From the NCBI RefSeq assembly GCF_008274825.1, contig NZ_CP030848.1:1984001-2048000 (forward strand): a stretch of 64,000 bases of DNA, read 5' to 3'. Positions 8,045 to 17,342 of this stretch are shown here, piece after piece (the first letter of the stretch is position 1; each line of letters starts with the position of its first letter). The notes under the pieces are model-generated. The model was not told the DNA's origin, made no database searches, and saw only the letters and a program-made list of their open reading frames with translations. The DNA comes from Sphingobacterium hotanense (GTDB lineage: Bacteria; Bacteroidota; Bacteroidia; Sphingobacteriales; Sphingobacteriaceae). Position numbers and translations under genes: made by a program.

Positions 8045-10586
8045 TCTCAGCACTACTTGAATCGTTTTCAGTTGTGTTTTCTTCGGAACCTTCAATTAGC
8101 GTCTCTTCTTCTTCGTCCTGGTGGTCAACTTTAGTGATCGATGCGATCTCGTCATTGTCCTTTAAGGTGATCAATCGAACACCCTGTGTTGCACGACCCA
8201 TTACGCGAAGTGATTCTACGCCAATACGGATAACAATACCTGATTTATTGATGATCATTAAGTCGTTCTCATCAGTAACGCCTTTAATAGCAACCAACTC
8301 ACCAGTTTTTTCCGTTACGTTGATTGTTTTCACACCTTTACCACCGCGGTTGGTGATACGGTAGTCTTCAATATCCGTACGTTTTCCGTATCCTTTTTCC
8401 GAAACAACTAATACAGTTGTCTCTTGATCATTCACACTAATCATGCCAACAACCTCGTCTGTTTCACTTGCAAGCGTGATTCCGCGTACTCCAGTTGCAG
8501 TTCTACCCATCGGTCTAACCGTTTCTTCGTTGAAGCGGATTGCACGTCCCGAACGTAAAGCCATAACGATCTCGCTAGTACCCGAAGTCAATGTTGCTTC
8601 CAATAGCTGGTCGCCTTCGTTGATGTTGATTGCGTTGATACCGTTTGCTCTTGGACGTGAGTAAGCTTCAAGAGAAGTCTTCTTGATGGTACCTTTCTTA
8701 GTACACATAATGATGAAGTTATTCTCCAGATACTCCTGATCTTTCAAGTTCTTCACATTGATGTATGCCTTGATTTTCTCGTCTTTTGGAATATTGATGA
8801 TGTTCTGTAGTGCTCTACCTTTCGAAGTTCTACTTCCCTCAGGGATTTCGAAAGCACGCAGCCAGAAACAACGACCAGCTTCTGTAAACAACAATAGGTA
8901 GTTGTGAGCAGAAGCCGTAATAATGTGCTCCGTAAAGTCTTCGTCGCGCGTAGAGGAACCAATTGCACCTTTACCACCACGACCTTGACGACGGTATTCA
9001 GTAAGCGGAGTACGCTTAACATAGCTGTTATGAGATATCGTAATGACAACTTCCTCATCATCGATGAAGTCTTCCATACGCATATCTTCTGCCGAGTGAA
9101 CAATCTCCGAACGACGTTCATCGCCATATTTCTCTTGAACTTCAAGAAGCTCGTCTTTAATGATCTTCATACGAAGACCTTCATCAGCCAATACTTCTTT
9201 TAAGTATTCAATAGTTTTCATTAATTCCGCATACTCTTCTTTAATCTTATCGCGCTCTAGTCCAGTCAACCTGCGTAAGGTCATATCCAGGATCGCACGA
9301 GCTTGAATATCCGAAAGGCCGAAGCGTTCCATTAAGCCTACGCGAGCGTCTTCAGGAGTATCCGAAGCACGGATTAACTTAATTACTTCATCTAAGTGAT
9401 CTAATGCGATTAGATAACCTTCTAAGATATGCGCACGTTTTTCAGCTTCAGCAAGCTCGAATTTCGTACGTCTGATTACAACGTCATGGCGGTGTTCCAC
9501 AAACTCGTGGATCATGTCCTTCAAGTTCATCAACATTGGACGTCCTTTTACTAGGGCAATGTTGTTTACAGAGAATGACGTTTGTAATGAAGTATATTTA
9601 TAAAGGTTATTCAATACCACATTGGCATTGGCATCCCTTTTAATTTCATAGATAATACGGATCTCTTTCGTCGACTCATCACGAATCTCTGAGATACCTT
9701 CAATTTTCTTTTCGTGAATCAAATCAGCTGTACGTTTGATCATATCTGATTTATTCACCTGATAAGGAATCTCCGTTACGATAATAACCTCTTTACCAGA
9801 TTTCGTTGTTTCGATTTCCGCTCTTGCACGCATTACCACACGACCGCGACCTGTTTCAAAAGCCTCTCTCACACCGTGGTATCCGTAGATTAACCCACCG
9901 GTAGGGAAGTCCGGCCCTTTGACATAAGTCATCAACTCGGAGATTTCGATCTCACGGTTGTCGATATATGCGATGGTACCATCGATAACCTCTGTTAGGT
10001 TATGTGGCGCCATATTGGTCGCCATACCTACAGCGATACCTGAAGATCCATTGACCAAAAGATTAGGAATACGAGTTGGAAGAACAGTAGGCTCGGTTAA
10101 AGAGTCGTCGAAGTTCAATTGGAAATCGACGGTATCCTTGTTGATATCTGCCAACAGCTCTTCGGCGATCTTGCGAAGACGAGCTTCGGTATAACGCATT
10201 GCTGCTGGTGGATCCCCATCGACAGAACCGTAGTTACCCTGTCCGTCAACCAATGGATAGCGCAATGACCAGTTCTGAGCCATGCGGACCATCGTATCAT
10301 AAACCGACAAGTCACCATGTGGGTGATACTTACCTAAAACATCCCCAACAATACGAGCAGATTTCTTATATGGTTTTCCGCTAGTTACCCCCAAGTCCAA
10401 CATACCATACAATACACGGCGGTGTACAGGTTTCAGCCCATCACGTGCATCAGGAAGAGCACGCGAAACGATAACCGACATCGAGTAATCGATGTAGGCA
10501 GCTTTCATTTGATCTTCAATATTGATAGGGACAATCCTGTTTTCCGCAGGTACTAAGTTGTTTTCGTTTTCTGTTTCTTCAGCCAT
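8028..10586 (-). CDS. gyrA: DNA gyrase subunit A
   Basis: 852 residues. GyrA cuts and rejoins DNA in the A2B2 gyrase that introduces negative supercoils. The catalytic tyrosine is Tyr132 in [10 protein letters not shown]. The N-terminal winged-helix and tower domains are followed by a C-terminal beta-pinwheel with the GyrA box QGRGGKG (about residue 560) and degenerate repeats such as RGGKGVKTI. It ends in an acidic tail rich in Glu and Asp. In the quinolone-resistance-determining region the sequence reads [10 protein letters not shown]: Leu93 stands where E. coli GyrA has Ser83, while Asp97 (E. coli Asp87) is kept. Leu at this position is the classic quinolone-resistance substitution. The downstream TPR gene overlaps its last 17 bases. 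Confidence 0.98.
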   Translation of the reverse strand: MAEETENENNLVPAENRIVPINIEDQMKAAYIDYSMSVIVSRALPDARDGLKPVHRRVLYGMLDLGVTSGKPYKKSARIVGDVLGKYHPHGDLSVYDTMVRMAQNWSLRYPLVDGQGNYGSVDGDPPAAMRYTEARLRKIAEELLADINKDTVDFQLNFDDSLTEPTVLPTRIPNLLVNGSSGIAVGMATNMAPHNLTEVIDGTIAYIDNREIEISELMTYVKGPDFPTGGLIYGYHGVREAFETGRGRVVMRARAEIETTKSGKEVIIVTEIPYQVNKSDMIKRTADLIHEKKIEGISEIRDESTKEIRIIYEIKRDANANVVLNNLYKYTSLQTSFSVNNIALVKGRPMLMNLKDMIHEFVEHRHDVVIRRTKFELAEAEKRAHILEGYLIALDHLDEVIKLIRASDTPEDARVGLMERFGLSDIQARAILDMTLRRLTGLERDKIKEEYAELMKTIEYLKEVLADEGLRMKIIKDELLEVQEKYGDERRSEIVHSAEDMRMEDFIDDEEVVITISHNSYVKRTPLTEYRRQGRGGKGAIGSSTRDEDFTEHIITASAHNYLLLFTEAGRCFWLRAFEIPEGSRTSKGRALQNIINIPKDEKIKAYINVKNLKDQEYLENNFIIMCTKKGTIKKTSLEAYSRPRANGINAININEGDQLLEATLTSGTSEIVMALRSGRAIRFNEETVRPMGRTATGVRGITLASETDEVVGMISVNDQETTVLVVSEKGYGKRTDIEDYRITNRGGKGVKTINVTEKTGELVAIKGVTDENDLMIINKSGIVIRIGVESLRVMGRATQGVRLITLKDNDEIASITKVDHQDEEEETLIEGSEENTTENDSSSAENEEQE

Positions 10587-10930
10587 TATTTTGTGGTTTC
10601 GATAAAACTAAAAAAGTGCCTGTTATAAATATAGACACATAGCTGGCGAATATACACAAAATTTCAGCCAAAAACCACTTTTAAGGCCGTTAAAAATATC
10701 CACATTTTGGGTGAAATGTTAGTTGTTTTTGCCGATTGTAAAATATCGGAATTATTTGAAGAACACTGATAATATGTCATTGAATTTTAATAAATATTGT
10801 CATATTCTAAACAAATAAGGTTTTTGTTTTAGAAAATTTTAAAAATATTTTACCTTTGGGCATTCAAAAGTTAAAGCAAACGATTGAGTCTGTTTTAATA
10901 ACCTTATTTTAAACACTTTACTAGAAAATA
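10587..10930. other. Divergent intergenic region between gyrA and serC
   Basis: This 344-bp A+T-rich stretch has no convincing coding frame. It must hold the promoters of both gyrA (leftward) and serC (rightward). A good -7 element for serC is listed separately. No riboswitch or terminator hairpin was seen. Confidence 0.6.
10827..10858 (+). promoter_or_regulatory. Putative serC promoter (TACCTTTG -7 box)
   Basis: TACCTTTG at 10851-10858 matches the Bacteroidota -7 consensus TAnnTTTG exactly. The -33 side is weak: TTTT at 10827-10830 with 20-bp spacing, or TTTG at 10823-10826 with 24 bp. The distance to the serC start is about 70 bp. Confidence 0.45.
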
Positions 10931-11998
10931 ATGAAACACAATTTCGGAGCAGGCCCTTGTATTCTACCAAAGGAAGTCTTTGAAGAAGCTTCAAAAGCAG
11001 TGTTGGACTTTAATGGAACTGGACTTTCCATTTTAGAGGTATCCCACCGCTCGAAGGAGTTTGAGGCGGTTGTCGTTGAGACCGAACGATTAGTTCGAGA
11101 GTTGCTCAATGTACCGCAAGGATATTCCATTCTGTTTTTACAAGGAGGAGCAAGCCAGCAATTCGCAATGGTTCCGATGAACTTATTGCCAGAAGGAGGA
11201 AAAGCAGCGTATTTAGACACTGGAGTTTGGGCGACCAAAGCCGCTAAAGAAGCAAAAAAACTTGGACAAGTTGAAATTGTTGCCTCCTCGAGCGATAAGA
11301 ATTACACTTACATTCCTAAGGATTATAGCATTCCAGCGGATGCTGCTTATTTCCATTTCACATCCAACAACACGATTTATGGTACGGAGGTTTTCGAAAC
11401 TCCGAAAACAAGTCTTCCTGTTGTTGTGGATATGTCTTCGGATATCTTAAGCCGAAAAATCGATGTCTCGGAATTTGATCTAATCTATGCCGGTGCTCAA
11501 AAAAATATGGGGCCTGCTGGAGTAACTTTGGTGATCATTAAAGACGAACTTTTCGGTAAATCGGGACGTACAAACCCCACAATTTTTGAATATGAGGCCC
11601 ACGCAAAAGCGGGATCTATGTATAATACGCCTCCTGTATTCTCCATCTACGTTTCTATGTTGAACTTACGCTGGTTGAAAGCAAAAGGAGGAGTAGAGGT
11701 TATCGAACAAGAAAACATCATTAAAGCACGTACGCTTTACGATGAAATCGACCGTAACCCATTCTTCAAAGGAACAGCGAACGTGGAAGATCGCTCGCGC
11801 ATGAACGTGACATTCGTTATGGAAAATCCTGACTTAGAAGCTGAGTTTTTAGAACTCGCAAAAGAGCGTGGATTGATCGGAATCAAAGGACACCGTTCAG
11901 TTGGTGGATTCAGAGCGTCTATTTATAACGCATTAACGATCAGCTCAATCAACGCCTTGGTTGATGCGATGAGAGAATTTGAAGAAAAGCATAAATAA
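10931..11998 (+). CDS. serC: Phosphoserine aminotransferase
   Basis: 355 residues. SerC is a PLP-dependent class V aminotransferase that makes 3-phosphoserine from 3-phosphohydroxypyruvate and glutamate in serine synthesis, and serves pyridoxal phosphate synthesis in some bacteria. The N-terminus ([13 protein letters not shown]) is the family signature. [14 protein letters not shown] binds the cofactor phosphate, and the Schiff-base lysine is in [12 protein letters not shown]. The C-terminal [15 protein letters not shown] holds the substrate-binding Arg. The next gene, serA, starts 8 bp after the stop codon and performs the preceding step, so the two form a serine operon. Confidence 0.97.
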   Translation: MKHNFGAGPCILPKEVFEEASKAVLDFNGTGLSILEVSHRSKEFEAVVVETERLVRELLNVPQGYSILFLQGGASQQFAMVPMNLLPEGGKAAYLDTGVWATKAAKEAKKLGQVEIVASSSDKNYTYIPKDYSIPADAAYFHFTSNNTIYGTEVFETPKTSLPVVVDMSSDILSRKIDVSEFDLIYAGAQKNMGPAGVTLVIIKDELFGKSGRTNPTIFEYEAHAKAGSMYNTPPVFSIYVSMLNLRWLKAKGGVEVIEQENIIKARTLYDEIDRNPFFKGTANVEDRSRMNVTFVMENPDLEAEFLELAKERGLIGIKGHRSVGGFRASIYNALTISSINALVDAMREFEEKHK

Positions 11999-12006
11999 GA
12001 AATTAA

Positions 12007-12954
12007 ATGAGAATTTTAGCAAACGATGGGATCGATCCTATCGGTAAACAAATATTAGAGGCTGCCGGCTTCGAAGTGGATACCGTTCATATTCCACAAG
12101 AGGAATTAGCAGCACGCTTAAATAGCTATGATGCTGTTACAGTTCGTAGCGCAACGAAACTTAGACAAGAGCTGATCGACCTTTGCCCGAATATTAAAGT
12201 GATAGGTCGTGGGGGAGTAGGTATGGACAATATCGACGTGGATTATGCCCGCTCGAAAGGCATCACGGTTGTCAACACACCTGCAGCATCCTCGCATTCC
12301 GTTGCTGAATTAGTCTTTGCACATCTTTTAAATGGCGTTCGTTTCTTATACGACTCGAATCGTCAGATGCCGGTTTCTGGAGCAACTAAATTCGGCGCAT
12401 TGAAGAAAGCTTATGGTGCTGGTTCCGAATTGCAAGGCAAGACTTTAGGCGTCGTAGGATTTGGACGTATCGGTCGCGAGACGGCAAAAATCGGTTTAGG
12501 CTTAGGAATGAATGTAATCTATTCCGATTTATTCGAAGGGCCGATGTCATTGACCTTAAATCTTTCTGGTGATATTCAAGTTGAAGTTCCTGTAAAGCAG
12601 GCTGATATAGAGACTGTCTTGCGCGAGTCTGACTTTATTTCTTTACACGTTCCATTTACAGACAAACCGGTTATTGGAAAAGAGGAATTTGAGATCTTGA
12701 AAGATGGAGTAGGTCTAGTAAATGCATCACGTGGAGGCGTTATTGATGAGTTAGCATTAGTGGATGCATTGAACACTGGTAAAGTTGCATTTGCAGGCTT
12801 AGATGTTTATGATGATGAACCTACGCCTCGTGCTGAAATTCTAACCCACCCGAAGATCTCCTTGACGCCGCATATTGGTGCTGCTACCAACGAAGCGCAG
12901 GAGCGTATAGGTGAGGAACTTGCAACATTATTAATAGAAAATCTGAAGAAGTAA
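12007..12954 (+). CDS. serA: D-3-phosphoglycerate dehydrogenase (short form)
   Basis: 315 residues, a D-2-hydroxyacid dehydrogenase that oxidises 3-phosphoglycerate with NAD+ as the first step of serine synthesis. The Rossmann motif is GVVGFGRIGRETA. The catalytic Arg is in NASRGGVIDE, the Glu in YDDEPTP and the His in LTPHIGAATNEAQ. It lacks the C-terminal ACT domain of E. coli SerA, so serine feedback through that domain is not expected. The role is supported by the serC gene 8 bp upstream; without that neighbour, another hydroxyacid dehydrogenase function would be harder to exclude. A terminator follows. Confidence 0.93.
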   Translation: MRILANDGIDPIGKQILEAAGFEVDTVHIPQEELAARLNSYDAVTVRSATKLRQELIDLCPNIKVIGRGGVGMDNIDVDYARSKGITVVNTPAASSHSVAELVFAHLLNGVRFLYDSNRQMPVSGATKFGALKKAYGAGSELQGKTLGVVGFGRIGRETAKIGLGLGMNVIYSDLFEGPMSLTLNLSGDIQVEVPVKQADIETVLRESDFISLHVPFTDKPVIGKEEFEILKDGVGLVNASRGGVIDELALVDALNTGKVAFAGLDVYDDEPTPRAEILTHPKISLTPHIGAATNEAQERIGEELATLLIENLKK

Positions 12955-12974
12955 TTGTTCCGCATTAATGATAT

Positions 12975-13016
12975 GCGGCACAAAAGCTATTAAATGCGAT
13001 TGTGCCGCTTTTTTTA
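12975..13016 (+). terminator. Rho-independent terminator after serA
   Basis: Stem GCGGCACA / TGTGCCGC (12975-12982 with 13001-13008) is followed by eight T, 20 bp past the serA stop codon. Confidence 0.85.
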
Positions 13017-13070
13017 TGCGATTAATCCTTATATTCACACCCGCAAAAAACAAAGTTAAATTACAGAGAT

Positions 13071-14384
13071 ATGAAAATTCTTAAGTTCGGAGGAACATCC
13101 GTAGGAAGTGCTGAGCGTATCAAAGGTCTACTTGATATCGTAGACCCATCGGAGCGTCAGATCGTCGTGCTTTCAGCAGTGGCTGGAACCACCAATGCAT
13201 TGGTTGAAATTGGAAAAGCTTACCTTGCAGGTAAGAAGGACGAGGCCAAACAGTTGATCGTTGCTCATAAGGATAAGTACGAATCGTTAATAAAGGAACT
13301 CTTCAGCACAGAGAACGGATATAAGAACGGTAAGGAATTAATCGATTATCATTTTAATTTAATTGCTTCGCTATCAAATGACTTATTTACGCCAGTTGAA
13401 GAGAAAGTTATTTTAGCGCAGGGTGAATTGCTGTCTACGACCTTGTGGCATTTTCATTTGGAAGAAATCGGGATAAAATCAGTGTTGCTACCGGCATTGG
13501 ACTTTATGAAAATCGATGAAGACAACGAGCCTGTTATCCCATTCATCAATGAAAAGTTGAGTGCTATTTTAGCGAACCATCCAGAGAACACGCTGTTTAT
13601 CACGCAAGGATATATTTGCCGAAATGCTTTTGGCGAAATTGATAACCTGCGCCGTGGGGGATCTGACTATACGGCATCGCTTATTGGTGCAGCCATCCAA
13701 GCTGATGAAGTCCAGATTTGGACCGATATCGATGGGATGCACAATAACGATCCGCGCGTAGTAAAAGGAACAACGCCGATTGCCAATTTAAGTTTCGACG
13801 AAGCCGCAGAGCTAGCTTATTTTGGAGCGAAAATCCTACATCCACAATCGGTATTCCCAGCGCAAAAGTATAATGTACCGGTACGCCTATTGAACACGAT
13901 GGATCCGAAAGCTTCGGGCACATTGATTTCAAAAGACGGGGGACAGAAAGGCGCTATCCGCGCTATTGCTGCAAAAGATGAAATTACTGCAATCCATATT
14001 CATTCATCGCGCATGTTGTTAGCTTATGGATTCTTACGTAAGATATTTGAAATATTTGAACGCTATAAGACACCGATCGATATGATCACGACATCGGAAG
14101 TCGCAGTTTCTCTATCAATTGATGATACCCGCAATTTAGAGGATATCATCCGCGAGGTGGAAGACTTCGGAACAGTAAGCGTCGATAGAGATCAAACGAT
14201 CGTTTGTATCGTAGGCGACTTCGGCGCCAATACCCACGGTTATGCGGCTCGCGTATTAGACGCGGTTAAGCATCTTCCTGTGCGTATGATTTCATATGGT
14301 GGTTCAGATTATAATGTGTCGATTCTATTGAATTCAGAGCATAAAACCGAGGCTTTACGTTCTTTACACAATAGATTGTTTTAA
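13071..14384 (+). CDS. lysC: Aspartate kinase (monofunctional)
   Basis: 437 residues. Aspartate kinase phosphorylates aspartate as the first step toward lysine, threonine, methionine and diaminopimelate. The N-terminal KFGGTSVG motif, LRRGGSDYTASLIGAA and WTDIDGMHNNDPR mark the amino-acid-kinase domain (1-280). Two ACT-type regulatory segments follow (about 300-435, including TTSEVAVSLSIDD). There is no homoserine dehydrogenase domain, so this is the monofunctional LysC type. The gene precedes lysA by 10 bp, which points to a lysine/diaminopimelate role. No lysine riboswitch fits in the short leader between the serA terminator and the start codon. Confidence 0.95.
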   Translation: MKILKFGGTSVGSAERIKGLLDIVDPSERQIVVLSAVAGTTNALVEIGKAYLAGKKDEAKQLIVAHKDKYESLIKELFSTENGYKNGKELIDYHFNLIASLSNDLFTPVEEKVILAQGELLSTTLWHFHLEEIGIKSVLLPALDFMKIDEDNEPVIPFINEKLSAILANHPENTLFITQGYICRNAFGEIDNLRRGGSDYTASLIGAAIQADEVQIWTDIDGMHNNDPRVVKGTTPIANLSFDEAAELAYFGAKILHPQSVFPAQKYNVPVRLLNTMDPKASGTLISKDGGQKGAIRAIAAKDEITAIHIHSSRMLLAYGFLRKIFEIFERYKTPIDMITTSEVAVSLSIDDTRNLEDIIREVEDFGTVSVDRDQTIVCIVGDFGANTHGYAARVLDAVKHLPVRMISYGGSDYNVSILLNSEHKTEALRSLHNRLF

Positions 14385-14394
14385 TAAATAGAAA

Positions 14395-15558
14395 ATGCAA
14401 ATAAATAAAATTAGCCTAGACCGTTTATCGCAATTTGAAACTCCATTCTATTATTATGATTTAGAGCTTCTGGATCGCACCTTGCAGGCTGCAAAAATTG
14501 CCGCTGATAAGCGAGGCTTCCACATTCACTATGCGTTAAAAGCTAACTTTAATGATAAGGTGCTTTCGGCGATTCAAGCCGTAGGTTTTGGTGCAGACTG
14601 TGTATCAGGCAATGAGGTTCAGAAGTCGATTGATATGGGCTTTCCGGCCGATAAGATTACATTCGCAGGAGTAGGGAAGTCGGACAAGGAAATCAAGATG
14701 GCACTAAAGCATCAGATTTTTGCATTTAATGTAGAGTCTATCGAAGAGCTTCAGGTAATCGACGAGCTGGCTGCTGAATTGGGCGAGCGCGCGAATGTTT
14801 CCTTAAGGATAAACCCAAATGTAGATGCACATACGCATCACTACATTACTACGGGATTGGATGAGAATAAATTCGGTGTTCCAAATTCAGAGCTAGAGCA
14901 GGCTGCTTCTGTGCTTAGAGATTGTAAAAACGTTGATTTAGTAGGACTCCACTTCCATGTGGGTTCACAAATCACGGATATGAATGTGTTCAAGAGCCTT
15001 TGCGTAAAAGTAAATGAGTGGAAGAAGTGGTTTGAAGAACGCGGAACAACCATCAAGATATTGAATGTTGGAGGTGGACTAGGAGTGGATTATCATCATC
15101 CTGATGAGAACCCGTATCCTGATTTCGAAGCATATTTCGACGTGTTCGATAAGTTCTTAGAACGCACGCCGCAGCAAGAAGTGCACTTCGAATTAGGACG
15201 CGCTTTAGTAGCGCAGTCAGGAACTTTGGTTAGTCGCGTACTCTATAGCAAAAGCGGCGTAAAGAAAAATTTCCTAATTCTAGATGCCGGAATGACCGAA
15301 CTGATGCGCCCCGCACTATACCAGGCTTATCATAAGATCGAACGCCTCGGCCTAGCAACAGAAACTAGCGAACTAAACTACGATGTCGTAGGTCCTATTT
15401 GCGAGAGCTCTGACTGCTTCGGCAAGGAAGTGACACTACCAGTATCCCAAAGAGGAGATCTAATCGCTATACGCACGGCAGGTGCCTACGGTGAAGTAAT
15501 GGCCTCCAAATATAATCTGAGAGAAGAGATTAGGTATGTCTTTTCGGATAGTATTTAG
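14395..15558 (+). CDS. lysA: Diaminopimelate decarboxylase
   Basis: 387 residues, PLP-dependent fold-III decarboxylase that converts meso-diaminopimelate to lysine. The PLP lysine is in HYALKANFND near the N-terminus. HFHVGSQITD and NVGGGLGVDYH bind the cofactor phosphate, and ICESSDCFGK carries the Cys that reaches the partner active site in the dimer. It is 10 bp downstream of lysC. The TAG stop codon lies inside the first unit of a palindromic repeat family (GTATTTAGTAGTTAG), an unusual placement that suggests the repeat has trimmed or extended the C-terminus. Confidence 0.95.
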   Translation: MQINKISLDRLSQFETPFYYYDLELLDRTLQAAKIAADKRGFHIHYALKANFNDKVLSAIQAVGFGADCVSGNEVQKSIDMGFPADKITFAGVGKSDKEIKMALKHQIFAFNVESIEELQVIDELAAELGERANVSLRINPNVDAHTHHYITTGLDENKFGVPNSELEQAASVLRDCKNVDLVGLHFHVGSQITDMNVFKSLCVKVNEWKKWFEERGTTIKILNVGGGLGVDYHHPDENPYPDFEAYFDVFDKFLERTPQQEVHFELGRALVAQSGTLVSRVLYSKSGVKKNFLILDAGMTELMRPALYQAYHKIERLGLATETSELNYDVVGPICESSDCFGKEVTLPVSQRGDLIAIRTAGAYGEVMASKYNLREEIRYVFSDSI

Positions 15559-15872
15559 TAGTTAGTACTTAGTAGTTAGACCTATTGCGGATATAGATAT
15601 TAGACATTAGAAATTAGACATAAGAGTATGGCGGCTAGAGATAGTCGCCATCTTTTTTAGTATCTAGTAGTTAGTATTTAGTATCAAGACCTAAGGCGGT
15701 CAATATTTTCTCCATTTTCTACAGCAAACAAAGAATCCTGTCCATCCTTTCATCCTTCCTTTCCGGTTCAAAACTATAACGTTGTTTCTGAACCAGGAAA
15801 GCAAGGATTTAAGGATGGGCAGGATCGGGTCTAATGTCTATAGCCGCCCTAGGTCTAATTACTAACTACTAA
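15551..15872. repeat. Nested palindromic intergenic repeat between lysA and the IS110 element
   Basis: Left-arm units rich in TAGTAGTTAGTA occur at about 15551-15590 and 15659-15690, and their reverse complement (CTAATTACTAACTACTA) lies at about 15855-15871. Inside is a long imperfect hairpin: 15734-15770 pairs with 15789-15826 (CCTGTCCATCC with GGATGGGCAGG, and CCGGTTCA with TGAACCAGG). Flanking ACCTAAGGCGG and CCGCCCTAGGT pair as well. The whole can fold into a cruciform of about 200 bp. No coding frame is present. It looks like a mobile or expanding palindromic element of the REP/BIME kind. Confidence 0.75.
15628..15658 (+). terminator. Terminator-like hairpin after lysA
   Basis: Stem ATGGCGGCT / AGTCGCCAT with one G-T pair and a 6-nt loop is followed by C and six T. 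It lies within the repeat region, 70 bp downstream of lysA. Confidence 0.65.
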
Positions 15873-15969
15873 ACTGATATATGAATTTGTAGAATTATAA
15901 CTGCGTGGAATAAAAATCAAGAAGACCACAACTTTGTTTCCATTATAGTATTAATTATAGAACATAATT

Positions 15970-17088
15970 ATGGAAAAATTTTGTGGTCTTGATGTACATA
16001 AAGATAGTGTTTTTATGTGCATTCTAAGTGAAAACAACGAAAAGTATGAAGAGGTTTTTAAGACTTTAACCCCTGACCTTGAACGGCTTCTTGACACGCT
16101 TGTTGATCATGGTGTCGGACTTGTTGCCATGGAGAGCACCAGTATCTATTGGTACCCGTTATGGAATATTCTAGAATCGGATTTTGATGTTAAATTGGTC
16201 AATCCACTGTTCATCAAGCAGGTTCCTGGAAGGAAGTCCGATGTCAAGGATGCCGAGTGGATCGCTACGGTTTTGATGAAGGATCTGATTAAAGGGAGCT
16301 TTGTTCCTCCTAGCATCATCCAACAATTGCGGCTTTACAACCGTAAGATTACCAAGCTCAACAAACAATTGCGTCGCAGTGAACAGGAAATGGATGAGAT
16401 GCTTCAAAGATGCAACATCCGTTTGAGTAATTACGTCTCTGATATCGGCTGCAAGTCCATGAAGAAAGTTGTTCAGGCTATCGCTAAGAATCATTTGAAC
16501 CCGGATTATTTATTGAGCTTGGTCCATGCTCGGATTGTTAGGAAAAGCGGCGCGGAAACGATCCGAGCTTCGCTTACAGGAACATTCACTTCAGTAGACA
16601 TCGAGATATTGAGGATGATCGTGGAGGATATCAATTTCCACCATGATCAGCTCGAATTCTGCAAGAAAGAGTTACTGAAGCTATGCTATCAGCATTTCAA
16701 TCTTCAAATGGAACTATTGGTGACCATACCTGGAGTGAAAGAGCACGCAGCTGCCTGTATCATTTCTGAAATAGGGACGGACATGAAATTCTTTACATCG
16801 GCAACAGCCTTAGTAGGCTGGACCGGTCTTAGACCGCGGAACGACCAAAGTGCGGGTAAGATTAAAGGAAGAAAGACCCTACACGGAAATAAATATCTTC
16901 GCTTGATGCTCGTACAATGTGCTTGGGGAGCATCCAGAACAAAGGGAAGCGCTTTTATGGCGCGATATCAACGATTCAGAAAAAGAATGCACCACAACAA
17001 AGCGCTTATAGCAAATGCTAGAAAGCTGTTGGTGATAATTTGGAACATATTAGCCAAAAAGGAACCCTATTTTGCCCAAGCAATCTAG
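15970..17088 (+). CDS. IS110-family DEDD transposase/recombinase
   Basis: 372 residues. The N-terminal RuvC-like DEDD domain opens with CGLDVHKDS, followed by AMESTSIYWYPLW and PGRKSDVKDAEWIA. A coiled-coil middle part follows. The C-terminal Transposase_20 domain contains TIPGVKEHAAACIISEIG and ALVGWTGLRPRNDQSAGKIKGRK, where the Ser is the likely catalytic nucleophile, then GNKYLRLMLVQCAW. Enzymes of this family insert DNA guided by a structured bridge (seek) RNA encoded in a non-coding end of the element. The gene appears intact, with no frameshift or premature stop, so the element may be active. Confidence 0.95.
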   Translation: MEKFCGLDVHKDSVFMCILSENNEKYEEVFKTLTPDLERLLDTLVDHGVGLVAMESTSIYWYPLWNILESDFDVKLVNPLFIKQVPGRKSDVKDAEWIATVLMKDLIKGSFVPPSIIQQLRLYNRKITKLNKQLRRSEQEMDEMLQRCNIRLSNYVSDIGCKSMKKVVQAIAKNHLNPDYLLSLVHARIVRKSGAETIRASLTGTFTSVDIEILRMIVEDINFHHDQLEFCKKELLKLCYQHFNLQMELLVTIPGVKEHAAACIISEIGTDMKFFTSATALVGWTGLRPRNDQSAGKIKGRKTLHGNKYLRLMLVQCAWGASRTKGSAFMARYQRFRKRMHHNKALIANARKLLVIIWNILAKKEPYFAQAI

Positions 17089-17336
17089 CAGGCCTTTTAA
17101 AGGAAAGTACCAAGGCCCTAGTATTTATGGTGGACTATACCCCGATTTCTAAACTGGCATAATAAGGAACTTTCTGGCAAGAAATTGCGTGTGAGCTAAA
17201 AGCTCGTAGAGGAAATTATTATTATTTAAAAGCGGACTAGGCAAATGCCTGGTAAAGCAAGACTATGCCTAATCAAATAGAAACAAGCCTTTAGATGATC
17301 TTTAAAGGCTTGTTCGATTAGTATTTATAGAGGAAA
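17089..17336 (+). ncRNA. Candidate bridge/seek RNA region in the 3' end of the IS110 element
   Basis: Long non-coding tail of the IS downstream of the transposase. It has several stem-forming pairs: GAGCT/AGCTC near 17192, AGGCA/TGCCT near 17240, a longer-range pairing of CTAGGCA with TGCCTAAT, and a perfect 11-bp stem ACAAGCCTTTA / TAAAGGCTTGT near 17283-17314. The direct repeat TAGAGGAAAT occurs twice (near 17206 and 17328). In the IS1111-type layout the guide RNA lies downstream of the transposase, which fits this arrangement. The RNA itself, its ends and its guide loops are inferred. Confidence 0.35.
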
Positions 17337-17342
17337 TACTAA

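Larger units (their letters stand above)
15873..17336 (+). mobile_element. IS110-family insertion sequence (about 1.46 kb)
   Basis: A single DEDD transposase gene is flanked by a short 5' non-coding part (about 96 bp) and a longer 3' part (about 248 bp). The borders are inferred from the interrupted repeat: ACTAACTACTAA ends near 15872 and ATACTAACTACTTA resumes near 17336. Joining the two restores a continuous repeat arm. No obvious terminal inverted repeats are seen, as expected for IS110 elements, which insert without target duplication beyond a short core. The exact core bases cannot be fixed because AAA occurs on both sides. Confidence 0.75.

Noticed and set aside
199..10586. A dedicated quinolone-resistance island linking the pentapeptide protein and gyrA
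   Set aside because: The two genes are 7 kb apart with unrelated housekeeping genes between them and opposite local contexts; no mobile element joins them.
12955..13070. Possible lysine riboswitch ahead of lysC
   Set aside because: The leader after the serA terminator is only about 55 bp, too short for the aptamer, and no aptamer motifs are visible.
17149..17165. CTAAACTG near 17153 also found at 15870, considered as the right boundary of the IS110 element
   Set aside because: The repeat arm resumes only at about 17336, which gives a better pre-insertion site; the 8-base match is probably chance.
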